A stretch of 37,003 bases of DNA from Candidatus Binatota bacterium. GTDB lineage: Bacteria > Desulfobacterota > Binatia > UBA1149 > CAITLU01. A model generated the notes under the pieces. That model searched no databases and had not been told where the DNA came from. It was given only the letters and a program-made list of their open reading frames with translations. Of this stretch, positions 17,233 through 25,712 are shown in pieces. Within the stretch, counting starts at the first letter, position 1. Each line of letters starts with the position of its first letter. The stretch spans positions 1 through 37,003 of the forward strand of contig JAJRWY010000044.1 of assembly GCA_024276575.1 (NCBI GenBank), read 5' to 3'. The translations under genes were made by a program, and so were the position numbers.

Positions 17233-18024
17233 TCAACCGTTCATATCGAGATTCGCGAAATCACCCGCAGACGGGCCGGCAGTCATGCCACCGTCGATAG
17301 GCACGGCCGCCCCGGTAATGAAGGAGGCGTCGTCGCTGGCCAGGAAGCATATCAGCTTGGCCACTTCCGCCGCTTCGCCCAGCCGGCCCATGGGATGGGC
17401 GGTCTTGCCTACCTCTTCCAGCGAAATCATACCGCCGCTCATGGCCTCGAAACCCTCGGCCATCGGCGTGCGGATGATTCCCGGGCAAACCGCGTTCACA
17501 CGGATCCCGAAGGCGGCCACTTCCAAAGCCGCGTTCTTGGTCAACAACACCACCCCGCCCTTGGCAGCGTTGTAGCTCGACAGCCCCGGCGCTCCGATCA
17601 GGCCTGCTACAGAAGCGGTATTGACTATGGCGCCACGATCCGGACCCTCGTTGTTGATCATGGCACGGATCGCCGACTGCAAACCATAATAGACACCGTT
17701 GAGATTGACGTCGATCAGCCGGCAATGATCTTCCGGCGTAGTCGCCACCAACGGACTGTGTATCTCTATCCCCGCATTGTTGACGAAAACATCCAAGCGG
17801 CCGTAGTGCTCGACGGTTCTCGCCACCATGGCTTCAACCGCCTCGTGGTCGGCGACATCGACTTCTATGAAAATCGCGTCGAGTTCCGCAGCCAATTCGC
17901 TGCCGTCTTGGATATCGGCCAAGGCCAAGCGGGCACCGGCCTCTTTCATGCAGCGCGCGCTTGCTTCGCCGATGCCCGATACTGCGCCCGTGATCAAAGT
18001 AACCTTGTCTTGCAGGCTGTTCAT
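17233..18024 (-). CDS. Short-chain dehydrogenase/reductase (SDR family)
   Basis: This classical SDR has about 263 residues. The NAD(P)-binding motif is TGAVSGIGEAS and NNAGIEI follows. The catalytic Ser is in NTASVAG and the YxxxK motif in SSYNAAKGG; the C-terminus has FITGAAVPIDGG. Asp in ALADIQD after the second strand suggests NAD preference. The track start is 96 codons upstream, in repeat-containing intergenic DNA; MNSLQDKVTLITG is the sensible start. It is related in sequence style to the SDR at 34371 (LINVNLNGVYYG against LQSVNVDGVFLG). The substrate is unknown. Confidence 0.9.
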   Translation of the reverse strand: MNSLQDKVTLITGAVSGIGEASARCMKEAGARLALADIQDGSELAAELDAIFIEVDVADHEAVEAMVARTVEHYGRLDVFVNNAGIEIHSPLVATTPEDHCRLIDVNLNGVYYGLQSAIRAMINNEGPDRGAIVNTASVAGLIGAPGLSSYNAAKGGVVLLTKNAALEVAAFGIRVNAVCPGIIRTPMAEGFEAMSGGMISLEEVGKTAHPMGRLGEAAEVAKLICFLASDDASFITGAAVPIDGGMTAGPSAGDFANLDMNG

Positions 18025-18346
18025 TCCTAAACCCCTATTCGTCGAGCCACCGGAGGCGCTCGAACCAGCGTTTTTCGTAGTGAAAGTCGAGAGTAGCCGC
18101 CCGAGCCGTACGCTTCGGGCTACCCCGACCATTCGATCGCATTTGATCGCCCGTGTAGCCGTCCGCCCCCGCTCACACAAGCAAGACGCACCATAGAAGC
18201 AGACGGTCCCGGGACTAACCTCGATCGGACAATAATTCACTGCGCAAATCGCCTCCGGCTCGCGCCGGAGCACGCTATCCACGGCCGGACTCGCACTAGG
18301 CCTAGCGATCAAACTTCATAGCAAGACGGACCACCGAAGATCCGAG
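18025..18346. other. Intergenic region carrying repeat copy A
   Basis: Apart from the 69-nt repeat, I see no gene. The long minus-strand reading frame here is only the upstream extension of the SDR ORF and starts in the repeat. Confidence 0.6.
18226..18294 (-). repeat. Dispersed intergenic repeat, module 2 (copy A), with GNRA-loop hairpin
   Basis: These 69 nt match 35491-35559 with about four mismatches. On the minus strand the core is CTCCGGC-GCGA-GCCGGAG (18253-18270), a perfect 7-bp stem closed by a GCGA tetraloop. It lies about 77 nt downstream of the phosphatidylcholine synthase stop, in the right orientation to act as a terminator-like structure, though only GCGATTTG follows and not a T-run. 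Confidence 0.85.
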
Positions 18347-19057
18347 TCAGGAGCGCAAGTGGTAAATGACTGACCCCACCGTGTAGTAGACAGGATAAAA
18401 TAATGACAGCAGCGCCAGCGTAGGCGAAGGATGCGGCAGGCGGGAAAGCATGACCAGACAGATCACGCCCCAGACGATGCCCAGGACAATGGTCAGCGCT
18501 CGCATTTTTTCCATCCGTGCTGGGTAGAGCCAACGCATCGGCACGAATACCAAGACCGCAAGCGCCAGCATCACTGCCAAATTCAACCACGGGTCGCTAT
18601 CGAGGACCACGAAGTAGAAAGCAACGACGTTCCAGTACGAAGGGAAACCCTGGAAGTAGTGTTCGACGAAACCTTTGGCATCGGTTTGGGCGAAACCGTA
18701 GGCGCTGGCCAACAGCACCACGAGCGCCAGATACTGCAACCCGTCGGGAAGAATTCCGGGCTGAATCATTACAGCGACCGGAACGACGACATAGCTGAGA
18801 TAATCGACGACATTATCGAGCAATTCGCCGTCCACCCAGGGCACTACCTGTTTGACGCGCAGCCTGCGCGCCATGGTACCGTCGCTGGCATCGATCACCA
18901 AGGCCGCCGCCAGCAGTGCAAAGGTGCTGAAGTAATCGGCGCGAAAAGCCGCCTCCAACGCAAGAAAACCCAACACCGCGCCCATGGCGGTGTAGAGATG
19001 TACTCCCCAGGCCAGAAGTACTGACAGATGGCTGGGAGCTTCCTGCGGCTTCAGCAT
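18347..19057 (-). CDS. pcs: Phosphatidylcholine synthase (CDP-diacylglycerol--choline O-phosphatidyltransferase)
   Basis: Pcs makes phosphatidylcholine in one step from choline and CDP-diacylglycerol in the inner membrane. The 236 residues hold about eight hydrophobic segments. The CDP-alcohol transferase motif is intact: DASDGTMARRLRVKQVVPWVDGELLDNVVDYLSYV. The stretch GFAQTDAKGFVEHYFQGFPSYWNVVAFYFVVL is particular to bacterial Pcs and not to other CDP-alcohol transferases. The ATG at 19057 is 18 nt after the stop of the preceding hydrolase gene, suggesting an operon. Pcs implies uptake of external choline; no choline transporter is visible here. Confidence 0.9.
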   Translation of the reverse strand: MLKPQEAPSHLSVLLAWGVHLYTAMGAVLGFLALEAAFRADYFSTFALLAAALVIDASDGTMARRLRVKQVVPWVDGELLDNVVDYLSYVVVPVAVMIQPGILPDGLQYLALVVLLASAYGFAQTDAKGFVEHYFQGFPSYWNVVAFYFVVLDSDPWLNLAVMLALAVLVFVPMRWLYPARMEKMRALTIVLGIVWGVICLVMLSRLPHPSPTLALLSLFYPVYYTVGSVIYHLRS

Positions 19058-19075
19058 GACGGCCTAAACCTAACC

Positions 19076-19942
19076 CTACGCGCTCTGCTCGGCAATGATC
19101 AAATCGGCGATTCGCTCCGGCTTTTCCTGGGGAACGAAATGAGAAGTCCCGTCCACAGTGAGTAGACGTGCACCCGGCGTGGTCTCACAGGCAAGCCGTG
19201 CCCGCTCGACCGGAAAAGTTTCGCTGCGCTCGCCACGCACGAACAGCACCGGCACCGCCAGTTTCGCCAAATAGGGAAAAGCGTCGGTGGCAGAGGCTTG
19301 CTGGTAAACCTGGGCCTCGATACGGCCTGGGCACAATAGTTCGATCTCCCCGTCCGGGCGCTCGAAAGTCCCGTAGTTGACATAATCCCACAACGCCTCG
19401 TCCAGCCAGGTGTTGTAAGGGGCACGCTTTCGGAAAGAGTCGAAAAGCTCTTGGCGCGAACGCCAGACTAGGCGCCGGGTGCGGGTACGCTCGGCCATGG
19501 GGTTGGCGCCGGCCGCGCGTATCAATTCGGCCAACTCCGGGTCGAAGAGCACGGGATCGATGAGGACCAGGCGCCGGAAACGCCGTGGGTTGCGCGCCGA
19601 AGCCAGCGCGCAACTCGTGGCCCCCGCACTGTGGCCCACTCCAAGTACCTGCTCGATCCCGAGTTCATCCAGCAAAGCCTCGAGGTCGTGAGCGAAGTTC
19701 AACCACTCGTATTGCTTGTCGGGTTTGGAACTCAAACCGTGGCCGCGCTGATCATAGGTGAAAATCCTACTCGAGCAGCCCTTGCGGCGAAGCGCACGTA
19801 TAACCGCTCCCCATACCGCCCCGAGAAAACCGGTAGGATGGGCAAAAATGATGGCCTCGTCCCGTCCTCCCCAATCGCTCAGGTAGAGGCGAACGCCGTT
19901 AGCTTCTATCCAGCGGCCCTCAGGCCCGTGCGAAATCTCCAT
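19076..19942 (-). CDS. Alpha/beta-hydrolase
   Basis: This protein of about 288 residues has the hydrolase fold hallmarks. The oxyanion region is HPTGFLGAVWG and TYDQRGHGLS follows. The nucleophile elbow is GVGHSAGATSC (Ser). A late Asp region (VPVLFVRGERSETFP) is followed by the catalytic His in GTSHFVPQEKPERI. The start MEISHGPEGRWIEANGVRL is chosen over the track's start 46 codons upstream, because homologues begin just before the first strand (NGVRLYLSDWG). It precedes pcs by 18 nt. The substrate is not predictable; a lipid ester would fit the neighbour, but that is inference. Confidence 0.85.
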   Translation of the reverse strand: MEISHGPEGRWIEANGVRLYLSDWGGRDEAIIFAHPTGFLGAVWGAVIRALRRKGCSSRIFTYDQRGHGLSSKPDKQYEWLNFAHDLEALLDELGIEQVLGVGHSAGATSCALASARNPRRFRRLVLIDPVLFDPELAELIRAAGANPMAERTRTRRLVWRSRQELFDSFRKRAPYNTWLDEALWDYVNYGTFERPDGEIELLCPGRIEAQVYQQASATDAFPYLAKLAVPVLFVRGERSETFPVERARLACETTPGARLLTVDGTSHFVPQEKPERIADLIIAEQSA

Positions 19943-20551
19943 CGCGGCTCCGAAACGAGCCTTGTTCCACCACCACCGTTCGCACGCAAACGCCGGGCCG
20001 GGCATGTGCGGACATGTCGCTAGAACACGGATTCTCGCCAAGCGGGGAATACGGCGAGGAGTTCGCGCTGATAGGATCATGCCCTCGAGTTTTCTCTATG
20101 CCAGGCCACCACGAAGTTCCCCGCACCATTACTTGCCGAACTCCAGAATCTGTCTTCCGCGTTGCCATCGGGCGTAGCATCGGTGTTTGGCGAGCCCAGG
20201 ACACGAGGGCTCGAGGCCTGTGGTTCGAAGGTCCGAAGTGTCGGGTCAATCCCCATACGGCCGGTGAGCAGAGCTTCACTGAATCGGCAGGCACGGCTGA
20301 AGCGGAGCGTGTAGTCCCTCTTGGATACGGCACTAAAATTTCAGAGTGTACATATTGAGCATTGTCCGGCGTATGCACTGCAAGATAGCGGTGCAAGACA
20401 CTGCTCCGGCCTCTGAAACGGCCGATCCCTGAGACATAACAGGAGACATCCAATAGTACGTATCCCGGACGACGAATCGTTTCGCGCGTCCCTGATCCGG
20501 TGGACGACCCACAATCTGTAATGGCTAGGAAGGGTGTGGTATCGTCTCAAG
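19943..20551. other. ~600-nt region without a recognised gene
   Basis: Several short ORFs cover this stretch on both strands (for example 20014-20358 plus and 19920-20453 minus). None shows a recognisable domain or consistent start signal. The region is less GC-biased near 20330-20370 (CACTAAAATTTCAGAGTGTACATATTGAGC). It may hold the promoter of the nucleotidyltransferase module or decayed sequence. Confidence 0.5.
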
Positions 20552-21052
20552 GTGGCAGACCTTGAGACGATATTCCGCGCGCTCAATCAATCGGGAGCAC
20601 GGTATCTAGTGGTCGGAGGCGTAGCGGTGGTTATTCACGGCCATCCACGATTTACCGCCGATCTTGACCTAGCTGCCCAAATGGATCGCGAGAACCTGCA
20701 GCGGCTGATCGGAGCGTTAAGCGGCCTCGGTTACCGGCCGCGGGCTCCCGTTGATGCAAACGACTTTGTCGAAGAGAAAATTCGTGAAGGCTGGATCAGG
20801 GACAAAGGACTCGTCGTCTTCACGCTATGGAGTCCGCGGTTCCCTACTACCGAAATCGATTTGTTCGTCAAGGAGCCTTTTGATTTCGAAATCGCTTACG
20901 AGCGTGCACTGTGTGCCGATCTAGAAGGGATCCTAGTGACTGTTGCGAGCATTGCCGATCTCATTGCCCTCAAACGCGCGGCGGGAAGACCACGAGACCT
21001 AGAAGACATCGAGGCCCTCGAAGCAATAGAGGTCGCTCTCAATGACAAATAG
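20552..21052 (+). CDS. AbiEii/MNT-type nucleotidyltransferase-fold protein
   Basis: The N-terminal region LETIFRALNQSGARYLVVGGVAVVIHGHPRFTADLDLAAQMD carries the nucleotidyltransferase signature GG(x)...D-x-D (TADLDLAAQ). TTEIDLFVKEPFDFE adds the third acidic position. The ending LIALKRAAGRPRDLEDIEAL matches the KRaagRpkDleDi motif of AbiEii-like/MNT proteins often found in toxin-antitoxin systems. The track starts at a GTG at 20534. The GTG at 20552 gives VADLETIFRAL, closer to where family members begin. The next gene overlaps by 11 nt. Confidence 0.75.
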   Translation: MADLETIFRALNQSGARYLVVGGVAVVIHGHPRFTADLDLAAQMDRENLQRLIGALSGLGYRPRAPVDANDFVEEKIREGWIRDKGLVVFTLWSPRFPTTEIDLFVKEPFDFEIAYERALCADLEGILVTVASIADLIALKRAAGRPRDLEDIEALEAIEVALNDK

Positions 21053-21245
21053 TAACAAAGAGAGTTCTGCTTGGCACGAGCATGAGCAAAAGCAAATCCG
21101 GGCCTGGTTGCGTTTGTCTTATGCCGACAGACTTCGCTGGCTTGACCAATCCAAGGCCTTCGTCGCCAAGGCCACAGCAGCAGCCCGAGCGCGTAGTTCG
21201 GGATCTCCACAGCGGGACGAGTATATTGGACGTATCCGATTTTAG
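21042..21245 (+). CDS. Small basic partner protein of the nucleotidyltransferase (67 aa)
   Basis: This ORF starts with ATG inside the last codons of the nucleotidyltransferase gene, so translation is coupled. The sequence is MTNSNKESSAWHEHEQKQIRAWLRLSYADRLRWLDQSKAFVAKATAAARA and then a short tail. The helix with LSYADRLRWLDQSKAF resembles small proteins encoded beside AbiEii-like nucleotidyltransferases. It could be the second component of a toxin-antitoxin-like pair. I do not recognise a named family. Confidence 0.6.
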   Translation: MTNSNKESSAWHEHEQKQIRAWLRLSYADRLRWLDQSKAFVAKATAAARARSSGSPQRDEYIGRIRF

Positions 21246-21363
21246 TAGCAGTATTGGGGCCCTGATTTGGCCTCGCTTACGCCCTTGATGATCACCTTCG
21301 CGATGAACAAGGCCGAACCGGTTGAAACCGAGAGTCAGCCGGGAAGACAACTCGGGGGGACTT

Positions 21364-21460
21364 AGACCGTATGGAGCAATGAGGCGACCGGCTCCGTTTC
21401 GCGATATTGGGGATATTCAAAAAAAACCCCGGCCGTAAAGCCGGAATGTCCGCGGGTTGC
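21364..21460 (-). repeat. Dispersed intergenic repeat, module 1 (copy C), with intrinsic-terminator-like hairpin
   Basis: These 97 nt match 35373-35469 with about five mismatches. On the minus strand the element contains CCGGC-TTTACG-GCCGG-GG followed by eight T's (21419-21444), which is a textbook rho-independent terminator shape. No minus-strand gene precedes it closely: the genes on both sides run on the plus strand, so here it is an orphan. Confidence 0.85.
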
Positions 21461-21477
21461 CCCAAGGGGCAGAGCCC

Positions 21478-21497
21478 GCATTATTCATGAAACCTCG
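21478..21497. repeat. 20-nt repeat GCATTATTCATGAAACCTCG
   Basis: This is identical to the minus-strand sequence at 29306-29325, one arm of the hairpin that closes the reductase operon. It follows repeat module 1 by 17 nt. Confidence 0.85.
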
Positions 21498-21582
21498 ACG
21501 CCTGTCCCGATAGCAGCACCAACCACAGCATGCCCGGGGCCGGGTATGTGCCACTACCGCCGTTTCACTGCAAGATGAAAAG

Positions 21583-22164
21583 ATGAAAGGCTTTGTAGCT
21601 ATGGCGGATTCCAGCCACGACAAAGCGCCGGTGATTTCCGTATATGGAAGCTCGGCCACGCACGAGCACGAAGAGGGCTACCGGCAGGCTCAACGGCTGG
21701 GTGCGAGCCTGGCCGCGGCGGGAGCCTGCGTGGCTTGTGGAGGTTACGCGGGGATAATGGAAGCGGTAAGCCGCGGAGCTGCTGAAGCCGGGGGCCATGT
21801 GATCGGCTATACGCTCGACAAGAAACTACTCCCCGGCCGCAGCGCGAACCGCTACCTCAGTGAAGAACGGCCTTGCGCCGGCCTTCACGAGCGCTTACGC
21901 CACCTCATCCACGACAGCGATGCGCTAGTGGCATTGAACGGCGGTATCGGGACCATCGCGGAAGTCTTTCTTGCGTGGAACGAGATCTATCTCGGGCTTA
22001 TCGAACCGCGCCCGCTCATCGTCGTCGGCCCGTGCTGGTCTGAAGCCTTGGATAGCCTAGTAGCGCTAATGGAATTGACCAGCGCACATGAGCGCGTGCT
22101 TACCCGCTGCGAAGGAGTCTCCGACACGATGGCCGAGCTTCGCACACGAGGAGTCTTGAAATGA
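21583..22164 (+). CDS. LOG-family-like (TIGR00725-type) Rossmann protein
   Basis: The protein has 193 residues. Motifs are VISVYGSSATHEHEEGYRQAQRLG, ACGGYAGIMEAVSRGAAEAGGHVIG and LVALNGGIGTIAEVFLAWNEI, the short LOG/DprA-like Rossmann pattern with NGGIGT replacing PGGxGT. Such proteins may bind or hydrolyse nucleotides. ATG at 21583 and at 21601 (preceded by AAAGG) are both possible starts. The stop overlaps the ATG of the next SDR gene (ATGA), so the two are translationally coupled. Confidence 0.75.
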   Translation: MKGFVAMADSSHDKAPVISVYGSSATHEHEEGYRQAQRLGASLAAAGACVACGGYAGIMEAVSRGAAEAGGHVIGYTLDKKLLPGRSANRYLSEERPCAGLHERLRHLIHDSDALVALNGGIGTIAEVFLAWNEIYLGLIEPRPLIVVGPCWSEALDSLVALMELTSAHERVLTRCEGVSDTMAELRTRGVLK

Positions 22165-22961
22165 GCGCCCCCGAAAAGCTGGAAAATCTGGAGAACCTGT
22201 TCGGATTGAGAGACAAAGTCGCGGTCGTTACCGGGGCGTCGTCAGGACTGGGAGTGGAGTTTGCCGAAGCTTTGGCGGCGGCCGTAGCCTCGGTGGCGCT
22301 GCTGGCACGGCGCGAGCAGCAACTGGCGGACGTGGCAAAGAGGCTCGAAAGCGAACACGGTGTGCGTGCCCTTCCGCTCTGCGTCGATATCACCGACCGG
22401 GAAGCGCTCGAGCACGCCTTCGAGCAAATAAAGGGGCAACTCGGCGGCACCGACATACTGGTAAACAATGCCGGAGTCTCGCCCACCGGCCGTGCCGAGA
22501 AGCAATGGCCCGAAGCCTGGGACCAAGCCCTGGCACTCAATCTGAGCGCCGTGTTTCACTGCTGCATACTGGCCGCCGGACAGATGCGCGAGTCGGGCCG
22601 CGGAGGGCGCATAATCAACATCAGCTCCATCTTCGGCCGCCTGGGCAGTTCGTTGTTCCGGCTTGCCGCCTATACGGCGACCAAAGGCGGTGTGGAGAAC
22701 CTGACCCGGCAGTTGGCGGCGGAATGGGCGGCCGACGGGATTACCGTAAACGCCATCGCGCCCGCTTGGTTCGCCAGTGAGATGACGGCCGAGAGCCTGG
22801 AGAAAGGCGACATCCAAGAGAAGATGGCGGCGGGCAACCCCATGCACCGTATCGGCCGGCCGGGCGAACTCAAGACCGCCTGTCTTTTTCTTGCAGCCCC
22901 GGCATCGAGCTACATCACCGGAGCGGTCATCCCCGTAGACGGCGGCCACACTTGCTGGTAG
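22161..22961 (+). CDS. Short-chain dehydrogenase/reductase (SDR family)
   Basis: The protein has 266 residues with the NAD(P) motif TGASSGLGVEF, NNAGVSPTG, catalytic NISSIFG and Tyr-Lys in AAYTATKGG, and the closing motif ITGAVIPVDGG. Arg residues after strand 2 (LLARREQQ) suggest NADP preference. It begins four bases inside the LOG-like gene, forming a two-gene unit. The function is unknown. Several SDRs of this type act as 3-oxoacyl reductases or on alicyclic alcohols. Confidence 0.9.
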   Translation: MSAPEKLENLENLFGLRDKVAVVTGASSGLGVEFAEALAAAVASVALLARREQQLADVAKRLESEHGVRALPLCVDITDREALEHAFEQIKGQLGGTDILVNNAGVSPTGRAEKQWPEAWDQALALNLSAVFHCCILAAGQMRESGRGGRIINISSIFGRLGSSLFRLAAYTATKGGVENLTRQLAAEWAADGITVNAIAPAWFASEMTAESLEKGDIQEKMAAGNPMHRIGRPGELKTACLFLAAPASSYITGAVIPVDGGHTCW

Positions 22962-23122
22962 CGGTAGCTGCTCAGCCTTGCCAAGAGCCGACACGCGGCG
23001 GCTACGCCCGGCTCGCTAGCATGAAGCGCTCTGCTGCAAAGCCTGATCGCAGACCATCGCGGACTGTTCGCTACTCGCCGACTTACGGCGCAGGCTCCCA
23101 GGATGGGCTGAGCCATGTTTCG

Positions 23123-24499
23123 TCAGGCCCGAGCGCTACGCGGAACCGGCAAGAACAACAAAGCGAAAGCGGCCAGGGCATAGGCGCCGAGATGAAGTAG
23201 AAACGCGTCGTTGTAGCTTCCGCTCAGGTCGTAGATGCGGCCGGTGAGCACCGGGCCAATGGCGGCACCCAGAGTTCCCGCAATCATGATTACGCCGAGT
23301 ATCTTGGCGAACGATTTCAGTCCGAAGCACTCGCCGACCAGCAACGGGATCATCACCGCACCGCCGCCCAAGCCCAGTCCGTACAAAGCCACGAAGGCCG
23401 CGAGAAAACCCGGCGTCGGAACCTTCAACAGGCACAGGATGGCCGCAATATGCAAGGCCAGCGCCGCCATCAAGATGTTGCGCTTCCCGTAACGGTCGGC
23501 CAGGAAGCCGAAGGACACTCGTCCGAACACGCTTATGCCGATAGCCGCCCCCAGAGTCGACGCCGCGGTCTGCGCCGCCACTCCGGTGTCGCTCAAGAAA
23601 GCCACCAGATGGCCGATAATCGAGAGGTTGCCGAAAACCCAAAGCAGGTGCGCAGCACAGATCACCCAGAAAGCACGCATGACGAAGACCTGCTTTAGAT
23701 CCACCCCGGCTACCGCAACATCCGTGCCGGCCGCCGACGCCGAAACCGTATCGGCAGACTTCGCAGAGCTTGCGGCAACCGCAGCCGAGGGCTTCGCGGA
23801 GCTTGCCGCTGCCTCCCCCGCCGAAGAACTTACACCCGGAGTCGCGGCTAGCTCCGTATCCGTCGTCCCTTCGGTTCGCGCACCGGCTTCGCCATCGGGC
23901 AACAGCCCCATATCCGCCGGGCTGCTGCGAATCACCGCCAGGATGACACCGCTGACGAGAACCAACATAACCGCACCGAGTGTGGCGAAGGCAGCGCGCC
24001 ATCCCCAGGCCGAGATGAACACTCCGGCCAAAGGCGCCATGAACAGTCCACCAAAGCCGATCCCGGTAAGCGCAGCGCCCATGGCCATGCCGCGCTTCTT
24101 GTCGAACCAAGTCGAGATGAGAGTCTGGTTGGGAACCCAAGCCGTGCAGGTAAGTCCCAAAGCAGCGAGCCCGTTGAGCACGTAGAGCTGCCACAACGAC
24201 TCTATGAAGGATAGCATGATGAAGGCCGAACCCATGGCGACGGCCCCGCAAACCATGACCTTGCGAGTTCCGAAACGGTCGATCCAAACGCCAACCAGAG
24301 GCGAAGACAGTCCGCTGATCAATGCCGCCACGGAAGATCCGGTAGCAATGGCGGCGCGACTCCAACCGAAATGCTCCTGCAATGGGACCAGGAACACCGG
24401 AGGGCAATAGAGGCCGAGCCCTACAGAGAGCAGCAGGATTACGAACGAGGCGGCAGTGATCCACCAACCGTAGAAAATCTTTGAACCGGACTCAGTCAT
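23123..24499 (-). CDS. Major facilitator superfamily transporter (monocarboxylate/oxalate-formate-like)
   Basis: This 458-residue, 12-span carrier begins FYGWWITAASFVILLLSVGLGLY, typical of the OFA/monocarboxylate group. The MFS loop motif appears in GVWIDRFGTRKVMV and again in FGFLADRYGKRNILM. The central cytoplasmic loop is expanded by a low-complexity segment (EAAASSAKPSAAVAASSAKSADTVSASAAG) with an internal repeat. A GGAGG Shine-Dalgarno lies 6 nt before the ATG. It would carry small organic anions, but the substrate cannot be read from sequence. It lies downstream of mltA by 19 bp. Confidence 0.88.
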   Translation of the reverse strand: MTESGSKIFYGWWITAASFVILLLSVGLGLYCPPVFLVPLQEHFGWSRAAIATGSSVAALISGLSSPLVGVWIDRFGTRKVMVCGAVAMGSAFIMLSFIESLWQLYVLNGLAALGLTCTAWVPNQTLISTWFDKKRGMAMGAALTGIGFGGLFMAPLAGVFISAWGWRAAFATLGAVMLVLVSGVILAVIRSSPADMGLLPDGEAGARTEGTTDTELAATPGVSSSAGEAAASSAKPSAAVAASSAKSADTVSASAAGTDVAVAGVDLKQVFVMRAFWVICAAHLLWVFGNLSIIGHLVAFLSDTGVAAQTAASTLGAAIGISVFGRVSFGFLADRYGKRNILMAALALHIAAILCLLKVPTPGFLAAFVALYGLGLGGGAVMIPLLVGECFGLKSFAKILGVIMIAGTLGAAIGPVLTGRIYDLSGSYNDAFLLHLGAYALAAFALLFLPVPRSARA

Positions 24500-24518
24500 G
24501 CCGGACCTCCAGCGCGCA

Positions 24519-25676
24519 TCATGCGTGTGAGGGGCCGCACAGCAATAAACGGAACTCGCCCGGCAAGTTCAGATAGCCGGCTTCGAGGCCGGCACGCTCG
24601 CCCGATCCCCAGTATATGTCCGCGCGAGCCGGACCTTTTATCGCAGCGCCCGCGTCATGGCTAAAAGCGAAACTCTCGAGTGGTGTCCAGGATGCGACCC
24701 GCCCTTGCCCGTCAAGCACGGGACGGCGCGTTCTGATGTGGATGAGTATCCCGGGTGGAACAAATTCCTTGTCGGTGGCCAGGGAACGCCCCGCCACCAG
24801 CGGTATGCCCAAAGACCCCAGCGGGCCCTGGCCGTCAGCGACTTTCAGTTCTCTAAAGAAAATATAACGGGGGTTGCGAAACATTATTGCGTCACGAGTC
24901 TCAGGGTGGCTCCTGAGATAGGCGCGAATGCCCTGGGAAGAGCCCTGGCCGGGGCCGACGATGGCGTTGTCGATCATGTAACGCCCGATACTGTTGTAGG
25001 GAAGCTCATTGGAGCCGGCAAAACCCACACGTACGGTGCTGCCGTCACGCATCTCGAGACGGCCCGAACCCTGCACATGCAGGAAGTACAGCGCCACCGG
25101 ATCGTCCACCCAGGCCAACTCCAGACCTTTGCCGGCAAGCACGCCTTCGCCGTCGATTTGTTCGCGAGTCGGATACGGCACCTCTCCGCGTTCATCGGAG
25201 CTGCCCGCCACCACGGCCAGCGTCAAAAGGTCGGGTAAAGCGTAGATGGGATAGCGAAAGCGTTGGTCGCGAAGGCGGCTAGCTGCCAACACGGGCTCGT
25301 AGTAAGCCGTAAAATGGGCTTTCTCTGTGGCCGTATAGGACTCGCATGAGCGCGAAAGCAACGCCGCAGCCTCGCCGGGCCCGGCCCTTTCCAACAATGC
25401 CGCTATATACTCAGCGCTGTCCGCAAGTTCACGGCGCCCGATGCTGCGCGAGCCGATTCGATAGCGGAGCTGATCCTTTCCAGAGTCGCGAAAATATTGG
25501 CGAGTGAGCCGCGCCGCCTCGAGCAGGCTGGCCTGGTCGAGGTCGTCGATCAGCACGGCGTGGGGAGCGCTTCGATAGGGGGAAGACAGCATCGGACGCA
25601 TCACGAAACGGCCGCCGGCACAGCCGGCCAACACGAGTCCCGCCGCCAGCAACAACGCTGGGGATCTCATCCTCAT
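24519..25676 (-). CDS. mltA: Membrane-bound lytic murein transglycosylase A (lipoprotein)
   Basis: MltA cuts glycan strands of peptidoglycan, leaving 1,6-anhydro ends, from its lipid anchor in the outer membrane. The N-terminus MRMRSPALLLAAGLVLAGCAGG is a lipoprotein signal with lipobox LAGC. Family motifs are FTAYYEPVL, YFLHVQGSGRLEM and PYNSIGRYMID. The C-terminal 3D domain is FSHDAGAAIKGPARADIYWGSGERAG, which includes the catalytic Asp. I chose the ATG at 25676 because GAGG lies 7 nt upstream; the track's GTG at 25706 is ten codons earlier. The length of 385 residues is normal. Confidence 0.93.
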   Translation of the reverse strand: MRMRSPALLLAAGLVLAGCAGGRFVMRPMLSSPYRSAPHAVLIDDLDQASLLEAARLTRQYFRDSGKDQLRYRIGSRSIGRRELADSAEYIAALLERAGPGEAAALLSRSCESYTATEKAHFTAYYEPVLAASRLRDQRFRYPIYALPDLLTLAVVAGSSDERGEVPYPTREQIDGEGVLAGKGLELAWVDDPVALYFLHVQGSGRLEMRDGSTVRVGFAGSNELPYNSIGRYMIDNAIVGPGQGSSQGIRAYLRSHPETRDAIMFRNPRYIFFRELKVADGQGPLGSLGIPLVAGRSLATDKEFVPPGILIHIRTRRPVLDGQGRVASWTPLESFAFSHDAGAAIKGPARADIYWGSGERAGLEAGYLNLPGEFRLLLCGPSHA

Positions 25677-25712
25677 GCCTGCGCCTCGCAGCGCCGGTGC
25701 CGGCACGTACAG

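Larger units (their letters stand above)
21246..21582. other. Intergenic region with repeat copy C
   Basis: This stretch contains repeat module 1 and the 20-nt ATTATTCATGAAACCTC sequence. No other gene is visible. Confidence 0.6.

Noticed and set aside
20200-20260. tRNA-like GGTTCGAA in the gene-free region
   Set aside because: The flanking bases do not form a T-stem, and no acceptor or anticodon arm could be drawn.
23136-24467. 443-aa minus ORF in another frame of the MFS gene
   Set aside because: Arg/Gly/Cys-rich nonsense sequence; the 458-aa frame has the membrane spans and MFS motifs.
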